Part shown: positions 57,617 to 64,000 of the stretch, in pieces | Layout: every line of letters begins with the position of its first letter | Position numbering within the stretch: the stretch's first letter is position 1 | IMG/VR virus record: IMGVR_UViG_3300037493_004064 | Span: 23,737-87,736 of that record | Source: a virus | DNA: 64,000 bases | Direction: 5' to 3' (one strand) | Translations under genes and position numbers: made by a program | Notes under the pieces: generated by a model | Database searches by the model: none | What the model was told of the DNA's origin: nothing | What the model saw: only the letters and a program-made list of their open reading frames with translations

Positions 57617-58469
57617 CTGTTGTGTATCCAAGGCCATGGTGTTTGCCGGTTGTTCCTTTACATGGGGTCAGGGGCTGCACTATTATAGCAACCTACCAAA
57701 CATTCAGGAGCCACTACCGTGGCACTACGATTCTAACCTTGTATCTTTTGTTAACTACGAGTTTATAAAATCAGTTAGGTTTCCGAGAATAGTTGCAAAT
57801 CATTTTGGTTCGGTTGAGTTAACCCAACCGTTTAACGGAGGAAGCAACGCATCGATAATGGCCTGGTGGAACTCCTGCTTTGATAATATTGACTCGTATC
57901 AACAAAATGAACTAAGCATAAATTCATCAACTGGTTTGCCTCGGTACAAGTTTGATGAGGTATCACATCTGATCTTTCAGTTAACACAGTGGGACCGGGA
58001 CTTTACTACTATAGAGGTGGATGGTAAGGTATACGGGCCAATATCTTATGCTAATCTCATGTACGACCATCGGGAAGTCTTTCTCCGTTATTTAGAAAAA
58101 AATAACATGACTTTAGACGAGTACGTAGATAATGCAAATCAAAAAAATATGCAGGCTGTGAAAACCTTTTTACAGAAATTTGAAGACCATGGGGTCAAGA
58201 CCTATGTAATATGCTGGCCATTGGAAAGTGTAAAGTATGTCATGGAAGATCATTGGTTGAGCAAAAGATTAATTACACTGCACTTTAAGGAGTTAGAGTT
58301 TCCATCTATTGCCCACCTTATGGGAGCATCGGATCAATACCCAGTGCCTTTCCCGGAGATGAGCATTATGCGGGACGCCAGCAGTTTTGAGGTTACGCCA
58401 TCTGATATGCACCCATCACTTTCTTGCCACAAAGTGATAGCCGAAAGTGTTATTAAGCGGTTACAATGA
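57600..58469 (+). CDS. SGNH-hydrolase-like protein, GCSFTWGQG subgroup (copy 3)
   Basis: The 289-residue paralogue has VFAGCSFTWGQGLHYYSNLP (Ser at 19), PFNGGSNASI (a complete Gly-Ser-Asn block III, unlike copies 1 and 2) and DMHPSLSCHKVIAES. The N-terminus is Lys/Ser/Cys-rich (KSKSNCC). ATG 57600 starts inside the previous gene; TTG 57591 is an alternative. Confidence 0.66.
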   Translation: MKSKSNCCVSKAMVFAGCSFTWGQGLHYYSNLPNIQEPLPWHYDSNLVSFVNYEFIKSVRFPRIVANHFGSVELTQPFNGGSNASIMAWWNSCFDNIDSYQQNELSINSSTGLPRYKFDEVSHLIFQLTQWDRDFTTIEVDGKVYGPISYANLMYDHREVFLRYLEKNNMTLDEYVDNANQKNMQAVKTFLQKFEDHGVKTYVICWPLESVKYVMEDHWLSKRLITLHFKELEFPSIAHLMGASDQYPVPFPEMSIMRDASSFEVTPSDMHPSLSCHKVIAESVIKRLQ

Positions 58470-59383
58470 AAAAAGTATCAATTTCCGATATTGAATCATT
58501 GGTGAATTTTGAAATCAGTGAGGAATGCAAAAAAGCAATCATTGACTATAATTTAGTTTATGAAGATTTATCTTTGCCTGAGCGTGATTCAGTCATATTA
58601 AGCATAATTAATTATCTTCACGGAGAGGTAGAATTCTCAGGACCACATCGGTTAAAACAGTGGGAAAGGGGATGGGAACACTCTCTTGCCTCCTTCAACA
58701 ATAAGAACGACATTGAACAATTAAAACCTGATTACTTCGGTAAATCAAGTATAGTTAGATGGGGCGGAGAATTTGTTCGCGCCAGAACCGAAGGTTTTGA
58801 TTTTAAACTTCTTACTATCTTCGTAGATTCGTATCTTCATAAGTTCGTCGGTTCTTCCTATGATAATCTGATTGAGTTTGGATGCGGCTCATCTTACCAT
58901 TTAGTTCGCTTCGGCGAAAGAAACAGAAATATAAATCTAATCGGCCTTGATTGGGCAAAGGCGTCCCAAGATATTATTAGTAAGATACAACTTACTGGGT
59001 TAAATAACAGATTAACAGGACATAATTTTGATTTTTACTCCCCTTCGTCGGACTTCAATATTCCAGCAGAGAGTGCCATATTTACGTGTGACGCCCTTGA
59101 GCAAGTAGGAGCAAACTTTAAACCATTTATTGATTTTCTACTGGTGCATAAACCCAAACTTTGTATTAATTTTGAACCAATTACTGAACTACTGAATAAA
59201 GATATTTTGGTTGATAAACTGTCATTGATGCATACTGAAAAGAGAAAATACTTAACTGGATATCTGACTTACCTAGAGCAATTGGAACACGAAAATAAAA
59301 TTGAAATTTTAATAAAACGGCGGTTATATTGTGGATCACTTTACTTGGAGCCACATTCTGTTGTAATTTGGAAAATAAAATGA
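58466..59383 (+). CDS. SAM-dependent methyltransferase-like protein
   Basis: The 305-residue protein has a helical N-terminal domain (1-115) followed by a Rossmann-type SAM fold: DNLIEFGCGSSYHLVRFGER (motif I) and NLIGLDWAKASQDI (ribose-binding acid), then AIFTCDALEQVGANF. It would methylate a sugar, lipid or peptide. ATGA overlap with the SGNH gene upstream and the E1-beta-like gene downstream. Confidence 0.65.
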   Translation: MKKVSISDIESLVNFEISEECKKAIIDYNLVYEDLSLPERDSVILSIINYLHGEVEFSGPHRLKQWERGWEHSLASFNNKNDIEQLKPDYFGKSSIVRWGGEFVRARTEGFDFKLLTIFVDSYLHKFVGSSYDNLIEFGCGSSYHLVRFGERNRNINLIGLDWAKASQDIISKIQLTGLNNRLTGHNFDFYSPSSDFNIPAESAIFTCDALEQVGANFKPFIDFLLVHKPKLCINFEPITELLNKDILVDKLSLMHTEKRKYLTGYLTYLEQLEHENKIEILIKRRLYCGSLYLEPHSVVIWKIK

Positions 59384-59904
59384 GTACATATAAAGATTCA
59401 CTAATTGGAGCCATGACGTTTCTTGGCAGCAAAGATGATACTATTTTCGTTGGTCAACAGATCATCTTCGCCGGTAACCCGATGAGCACCACCTTAGAAA
59501 ATGTTTCCAAGGATAAGATGATAGAACTACCTGTTATGGAAGAAACTCAAATGGGGATGAGCCTAGGGCTGGCAATTGCGGGCAACACGGTAATTACATT
59601 TTATCCACGTTGGGATTTTATACTCTCTGCGACTAATCAATTAGTAAATCATGTAAACACTTTCAGCCTGATGACCGGAAAGAAAGTTAACATGATTATC
59701 AGATTAGGTAAGGGCTCCGATAAGCCACTTGATCCTGGACACCAGCATAAAGGAAACTATCTTTCGGAATTTAAAACCCTTTGCCCAAATATAAAATTTC
59801 ATGATTTGACCAATGGTGCAATGATCGTGGATAGTTACGTCAACGCCTACACGGATGGTGGAGTCCATGTCATGGTTGAATACCCGGAATTGTACTCATC
59901 ATAA
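59380..59904 (+). CDS. TPP-dependent enzyme, E1-beta-like (Pyr) subunit
   Basis: The 174-residue protein has IFVGQQIIFAGNP, then PVMEETQMGMSLGLAIAGNT, whose Glu fits the catalytic E1-beta glutamate that activates thiamine, and ITFYPRWDFILSATNQLVNH, a typical E1-beta transition. It lacks the C-terminal transketolase-like domain of ordinary E1-beta (about 320-340 residues). ATG 59380 overlaps the methyltransferase stop. Its probable partner is the E1-alpha-like gene at 44498, 14 kb upstream. Confidence 0.7.
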   Translation: MSTYKDSLIGAMTFLGSKDDTIFVGQQIIFAGNPMSTTLENVSKDKMIELPVMEETQMGMSLGLAIAGNTVITFYPRWDFILSATNQLVNHVNTFSLMTGKKVNMIIRLGKGSDKPLDPGHQHKGNYLSEFKTLCPNIKFHDLTNGAMIVDSYVNAYTDGGVHVMVEYPELYSS

Positions 59905-59913
59905 GGAGAGAGC

Positions 59914-60012
59914 ATGTTTATTACAAAGTTTATTAAAAAAATGATACGAGAATACAAGTATCGTAAGCGCCTAAAGGAGATGCGAAAGCGCGACCCCTTT
60001 ATTTACAAATGA
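59914..60012 (+). CDS. Very small basic peptide (32 aa) before the carbamoyltransferase
   Basis: ATG 59914 has a perfect-looking AAGGAG ribosome-binding site (59903-59908) and ends TGA overlapping the next start (ATGA), so it is very likely translated. The peptide is strongly basic (FIKKMIREYKYRKRLKEMRK) and ends RDPFIYK. I believe a similar peptide precedes carbamoyltransferase genes in cyanophages (from memory, not checked). The role is unknown; it could bind RNA or the membrane, or serve only to couple translation. Confidence 0.6.
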   Translation: MFITKFIKKMIREYKYRKRLKEMRKRDPFIYK

Positions 60013-61493
60013 ACTACATCGGCATCTCCTCAGGGTTCCATGACGCAGCAGTGAGCGTTATCGACCAATCCGGCAATATTCTCTTTGCCGGACACTCCGA
60101 ACGCTACTCAAAGCAGAAGCACGACAAGGAGTTAACTCAGTTGGCCGTGTGTAACGCCCTGGACTACATCACTGATGACTATGAAGTTCATTACTATGAG
60201 AAGCCTTGGTTAAAGTTCCTGCGACAGATACGAGCAGGCGAACCGCTAGATATGCGTACTCTATCCGCACGAAACATGATCGGGCGACTAAATTGGGTAA
60301 CTCTTGATAAACAGCCGATTCACACCCACAGTCATCACCTAAGTCATGCCGCAGCGGGGTTTCAGACAAGCCCGTTCACTGAGGCAACAGTGGTGATCAT
60401 TGACGCCATTGGTGAGTTTGAAACTATCACTATCTGGGATGCATCGTATGATGATCGTGGTCAGGCTCGTTACGAGAAACTCTGGAGCAAGACTTACCCA
60501 GATAGCATTGGTCTATTCTACTCAGCAATGACTAAGCGAGTAGGACTGCGCCCTCTGGACGAGGAATACATTCTGATGGGTATGGCAGCATACGGCACCC
60601 CGGTACATTACGCTGAATTACATGATGAACTTATGGAAGACAGCAGTGATTTATCGTTTGTTCATAATCTTCATACAGGTGTACCTGATTATTTCCTCCA
60701 AGGTGCCAATGACATGGACATTGCTGCATCAAGTCAATTGCTTGTGGAACATCTTATACAGAACGTGATGACCAGAGCCAAAATACTTGGCAGATCAGAC
60801 AATCTGGTATATGGCGGCGGCGTTGCACTGAACTGTCTGGCCAATAGAAACCTACATCAGAAATTCAAAAACATCTGGATCATGCCGAACCCAGGTGATG
60901 CAGGGTCAAGTCTCGGCGCCGCCGCGTTGGGACATGGTGGTAAAATCAACTGGCAGAACGCCTATCTTGGTTTTAACATTGACCGACCGTATCCTGTGAA
61001 CGCCCTACTTAGAGAACTGCTACACGGGAACATCGTTGGTGTAGCCAGCGGCCGGGCAGAGTTCGGTCCAAGAGCACTGGGCAACAGATCATTACTGGCA
61101 GACCCTAGAGGACCCTTGATCAAGGACAAAGTAAATGAAATCAAACGTAGACAGCAGTTCAGACCTTTCGCGCCAGTTATACTGGAGGAATTTGCTGATC
61201 AGTTTTTTGATATGTCTTGCGGCAGCAGTGATAACAGGTACATGCAGTTCATCGCTACTTGTCGGCGTCCTGACTTATTTCCTGCTATCGTTCATCACGA
61301 CGGAACTAGTCGTGTACAGACTGTACCCAAAGATGGCAGCGGAATCAGAGAACTACTTGAAAAATGGTACCTGATGACTGAATGCCCGATGTTGCTGAAC
61401 ACCTCGCTGAACATCCGCGGCGAACCAATGGTCAACACCGTCTCGGATGCTGAACGATTCTCAAAACTTTATGGGGTGCATGTATTCTCTTAA
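60009..61493 (+). CDS. NodU/CmcH-family carbamoyltransferase
   Basis: The 494-residue protein starts NYIGISSGFHDAAVSVIDQS with HSERYSKQKHD (the GxHDAA, SERxxxxKHD signature), then HSHHLSHAAAGFQ (metal-binding His), VYGGGVALNCLANRNL, MPNPGDAGSSLGAAALGHGG, and the C-terminal RAEFGPRALGNRSLLADPRG and FRPFAPVILEEF. These are complete hallmarks of the family. It transfers a carbamoyl group from carbamoyl phosphate to a sugar hydroxyl. It is the last gene of the gapless glycan block. Confidence 0.88.
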   Translation: MNYIGISSGFHDAAVSVIDQSGNILFAGHSERYSKQKHDKELTQLAVCNALDYITDDYEVHYYEKPWLKFLRQIRAGEPLDMRTLSARNMIGRLNWVTLDKQPIHTHSHHLSHAAAGFQTSPFTEATVVIIDAIGEFETITIWDASYDDRGQARYEKLWSKTYPDSIGLFYSAMTKRVGLRPLDEEYILMGMAAYGTPVHYAELHDELMEDSSDLSFVHNLHTGVPDYFLQGANDMDIAASSQLLVEHLIQNVMTRAKILGRSDNLVYGGGVALNCLANRNLHQKFKNIWIMPNPGDAGSSLGAAALGHGGKINWQNAYLGFNIDRPYPVNALLRELLHGNIVGVASGRAEFGPRALGNRSLLADPRGPLIKDKVNEIKRRQQFRPFAPVILEEFADQFFDMSCGSSDNRYMQFIATCRRPDLFPAIVHHDGTSRVQTVPKDGSGIRELLEKWYLMTECPMLLNTSLNIRGEPMVNTVSDAERFSKLYGVHVFS

Positions 61494-61500
61494 ATAGAGG

Positions 61501-64000
61501 ATGCGAGATGTATTCTATTTCAACAAAAAACCAAACGTTCACCCCCGAGAAAAACCAGCTAAGGATTTAACAGATGCTCGGCAACAGGCTGGCACGGAGC
61601 ATTTCTGGATAATTAACGAACTATGTGATTATTCCGGATTTGACTGGGAATGGGACTTTGAGTTTTTACCGGACGAAGAAGTATGGGCCCAAGAACATAA
61701 CAATGTATGGCCGAGTCAACATCAAAAGGATAGTGGTACTTGGTTATGCCCAAAAGAACTAAGTGAAGTTATTATCTATAGGGCAGACGTTCAGCCTATC
61801 ATCAGAAAAAACCATGAGAATGACAATTGGATTCTGACTGACACAATTGACAAGTTTGCGTTTGATTTTAGTTGGCACCCTGATCCAACTGACCCGCCAT
61901 TCATATACGTATGGGGTAACGCATGGTTTCCCGCTGAACTTGGCTCAGTCATTGAGTATCACGTACCAGGTGCCACAGAACGAAAGTACATGACTGAGGT
62001 TGTTAAACTACTTCCAGGAGAAAACTGGATAGAGCAGATACTCATTGACAAATCATTCTTTGATCTTAGTTGGCGTCCTGATCCACGCGAACCGCCGTTT
62101 ATCTATGTGTGGGGTAATAAATGGATATCCGCCGAAGCATTCACCACGTTAGAATATCATTGCCCCGGGGCAACAGAGCGTAAGTACGTAGAATGGAATA
62201 TACCGCTTCTACATCAGATGGATAAGTGGAGAATCACCCAGCCGATTGACAGAACGAAATTCGACCTCACGTGGAGACCCGATCCGAGAGAACCGCCGTT
62301 TATCTATGTATGGGGAAACAAATGGGTATCCGCTGAGTTACAACCGACTCTGGAGTACCACGTACCTGGTGCCATAGAACGCAAGTACATGGACGAACTG
62401 GTAGAAGTGCTACCTGATGGCAACTGGAATGAGGTCCAGCCGATTGACCAGTCATCTTTTGATTTGTCATGGAGACCCGATCCGAGAGAACCGCCGTTTA
62501 TCTATGTATGGGGAAATGTATTTGTCCCTGGTGAAAGAGAAGCAACACTTGAACATCGCGTGCCAGGTGCCACGGAGCGCAAGTACATGGGGATAGTTGA
62601 TCTGGCACCTGAATGGGACCGATGGAAAGAACTTCAACCTGTTGATAAAAAATCATTTGATTTCAGATGGCGACCGGATCCTAATCTTGAGGAACCACCA
62701 TATATTTACGTGTGGGGTAATAAATGGATATCCGCTGAACTACAACCGACACTAGAGTATCACGTACCAGGTGCCACTGAACGCAAGTACATGGAAGAAC
62801 TACCTGTTGTACTAATGGAGTCAGATCGGTGGGTGGAGAGACAGCCGATCGTCCGGTCATTTGATTTAAGTTGGAGACCTGATCCGAGAGAACCACCGTT
62901 TATCTATGTATGGGGAAACAAATGGGTATCCGCTGAACTACAACCGACGCTAGAATATCATACACCCGGCGCCACTGAACGCAAGTACATGGAAGAGATA
63001 GTGGAAGTAGTACAGGATGCCAACTGGAATGAATCTCAGCCGATTGACCAGTCATCTTTTGATCTGTCATGGAGACCTGATCCACGTGAGCCACCATTCA
63101 TCTACGTATGGGGAAACGTATTTGTTCCTGGTGAAAGAGAAGCAACACTAGAATACACGGTGCCAGGTGCCACGGAGCGCAAGTACATGGGGATAGTTGA
63201 TCTGGCACCTGAATGGGACCGATGGAAAGAACTTCAACCTGTTGATAAAAAATCATTTGATTTCAGATGGCGCCCCGATCCTAATCTGGAAGAGCCACCT
63301 TACGTTTATGTATGGGGTAACAAGTGGATACCTGCTGAACTACAACCGACACTAGAGTATCACGTACCAGGTGCTACAGAGCGCAAGTACATGGAAGAAC
63401 TACCTGTTGTACTAATGGAGTCAGATCGGTGGGTGGAGAGACAGCCGATTGACAAGTCATCATTTGACCTCTCATGGAGACCCGATCCGAGAGAACCGCC
63501 GTACATCTATGTATGGGGAAACAAATGGGTATCCGCTGAACTACAACCGACACTAGAGTATCACGTACCAGGTGCCACTGAACGCAAGTACATGGACGAA
63601 CTGGTAGAAGTGCTACCTGATGGCAACTGGAATGAGGTCCAGCCGATCGTCCGGTCATTTGATTTAAGTTGGAGACCTGATCCGAGAGAACCACCGTTTA
63701 TCTATGTATGGGGAAACAAATGGGTATCCGCTGAACTACAACCGACACTAGAGTATCACGTACCAGGTGCCACTGAACGCAAGTACATGGAAGAGATAGT
63801 GGAAGTAGTACAGGATGCCAACTGGAATGAATCTCAGCCGATTGACCAGTCATCTTTTGATCTGTCATGGAGACCTGATCCGAGAGAACCGCCGTACATC
63901 TACGTATGGGGAAATGTATTTGTCCCTGGTGAAAGAGAAGCAACACTAGAATACACGGTGCCAGGTGCCTCTGAACGCAAGTACATGGGGATAGTTGATC
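61501..64000 (+). CDS. Tandem-repeat protein, partial (runs off right edge)
   Basis: The frame is open from ATG 61501 to the window end (833 complete codons, no stop). A stop (61495-61497) precedes the ATG in the same frame and no other early start exists; AGAGG directly abuts the ATG, an unusual spacing. Residues 1-120 form a distinct N-terminal domain: DARQQAGTEHFWIINELCDY, EVWAQEHNNVWPSQHQKDSG. From residue 121, eleven ~66-residue repeats follow with core F-D-L-S-W-R-P-D-P, then PPFIYVWGNKW, LEYHVPGATERKYM. I recall similar repeat proteins beside carbamoyltransferase genes in marine phages; their function is not established. Confidence 0.75.
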   Translation, partial: MRDVFYFNKKPNVHPREKPAKDLTDARQQAGTEHFWIINELCDYSGFDWEWDFEFLPDEEVWAQEHNNVWPSQHQKDSGTWLCPKELSEVIIYRADVQPIIRKNHENDNWILTDTIDKFAFDFSWHPDPTDPPFIYVWGNAWFPAELGSVIEYHVPGATERKYMTEVVKLLPGENWIEQILIDKSFFDLSWRPDPREPPFIYVWGNKWISAEAFTTLEYHCPGATERKYVEWNIPLLHQMDKWRITQPIDRTKFDLTWRPDPREPPFIYVWGNKWVSAELQPTLEYHVPGAIERKYMDELVEVLPDGNWNEVQPIDQSSFDLSWRPDPREPPFIYVWGNVFVPGEREATLEHRVPGATERKYMGIVDLAPEWDRWKELQPVDKKSFDFRWRPDPNLEEPPYIYVWGNKWISAELQPTLEYHVPGATERKYMEELPVVLMESDRWVERQPIVRSFDLSWRPDPREPPFIYVWGNKWVSAELQPTLEYHTPGATERKYMEEIVEVVQDANWNESQPIDQSSFDLSWRPDPREPPFIYVWGNVFVPGEREATLEYTVPGATERKYMGIVDLAPEWDRWKELQPVDKKSFDFRWRPDPNLEEPPYVYVWGNKWIPAELQPTLEYHVPGATERKYMEELPVVLMESDRWVERQPIDKSSFDLSWRPDPREPPYIYVWGNKWVSAELQPTLEYHVPGATERKYMDELVEVLPDGNWNEVQPIVRSFDLSWRPDPREPPFIYVWGNKWVSAELQPTLEYHVPGATERKYMEEIVEVVQDANWNESQPIDQSSFDLSWRPDPREPPYIYVWGNVFVPGEREATLEYTVPGASERKYMGIVD
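61861..64000 (+). repeat. In-frame tandem repeats with a ~600-bp higher-order period
   Basis: Unit starts (TTT or TTC of the FD-x-x-W motif) are 61861, 62059, 62260, 62458, 62656, 62860, 63058, 63256, 63463, 63658 and 63856, spaced 195-207 bases. Three unit types alternate: NKWVSAELQPT, VFVPGEREAT and a PNLEEPP type. Stretches such as 62578-62660 and 63178-63260 look essentially identical 600 bases apart, so a trimer of units has been duplicated recently. Confidence 0.85.

Noticed and set aside
62681-63946. Several open frames on the minus strand in the repeat region
   Set aside because: They recur with the 600-bp period and are antisense shadows of the plus-strand repeat gene; no ribosome-binding sites.
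61861-64000. Repeat spacing that could suggest a CRISPR or other non-coding array
   Set aside because: The repeats are about 200 bases long, in frame, and encode a conserved protein core; no short palindromic repeats or unique spacers are present.
1-64000. tRNA genes, integrase, attachment sites or a replication origin
   Set aside because: No cloverleaf-like sequence, recombinase motif or origin-like repeat was recognised; the gaps are too short to hold most of these.

Overview
The window is part of a tailed-phage genome of the T4-like (myovirus) type, probably from an aquatic host and probably a large genome. The evidence is a run of contractile-tail baseplate genes in T4 order (gp53, a large hub-like protein, gp5, gp25, gp6, then a giant protein in the gp7 position). 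Short motifs of the form NATAAATAC lie just upstream of several structural genes and resemble the T4 late promoter TATAAATA. Hand counts of a few 60-base lines give roughly 40% G+C, with one clearly AT-richer block. No integrase, tRNA, rRNA or CRISPR array was seen. The host cannot be named from this sequence.

Layout. (1) 1-583, minus strand: the 5' part of an unrecognised gene running off the left edge, with a sigma70-like promoter. Everything else is on the plus strand. (2) 696-12352: tail and baseplate genes. A short gap at 8816-8977 holds a perfect late-promoter match and a start-less fragment encoding a Cys-Cys-His-Cys zinc-finger-like motif. (3) 12360-29792: a single 5810-codon gene with baseplate-wedge-like N-terminus, a propeller-like middle and about eleven diverged copies of one beta-rich module. 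(4) 29789-33101: a 48-aa mini-gene, two or three tail-fibre-type genes and small proteins. (5) 33098-61493: about 28 kb of gapless, overlapping genes for making and attaching a glycan. They include GT-A-like transferases, two twitch-type radical SAM proteins, six SGNH-hydrolase-like domains, methyltransferases, an rmlC/rfbC-type epimerase, three SDR sugar-nucleotide enzymes, a HAD-nucleotidyltransferase fusion, an O-fucosyltransferase-like protein, a carbamoyltransferase, and a TPP enzyme split into E1-alpha-like and E1-beta-like genes 14 kb apart. (6) 61501-64000+: a repeat protein with eleven in-frame ~66-residue units before the window ends.

How it may work together (inference). The structural genes build the baseplate and fibres. 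The glycan genes are on the same strand with start and stop codons overlapping (ATGA, TAATG), so they are probably expressed late, with the virion. That timing suits decoration of virion fibres or proteins, though modification of the host envelope is equally possible. The glycan block looks modular: an AT-rich cassette at about 47.5-51.4 kb is bracketed by imperfect 34-35 bp direct repeats derived from the 3' end of an epimerase gene, and paralogues recur (two radical SAM, three GCSFTWGQG SGNH, two GQLR-type transferases, three proteins sharing a C-terminal EKT module).

Family names come from motifs read by eye; no database search was run.
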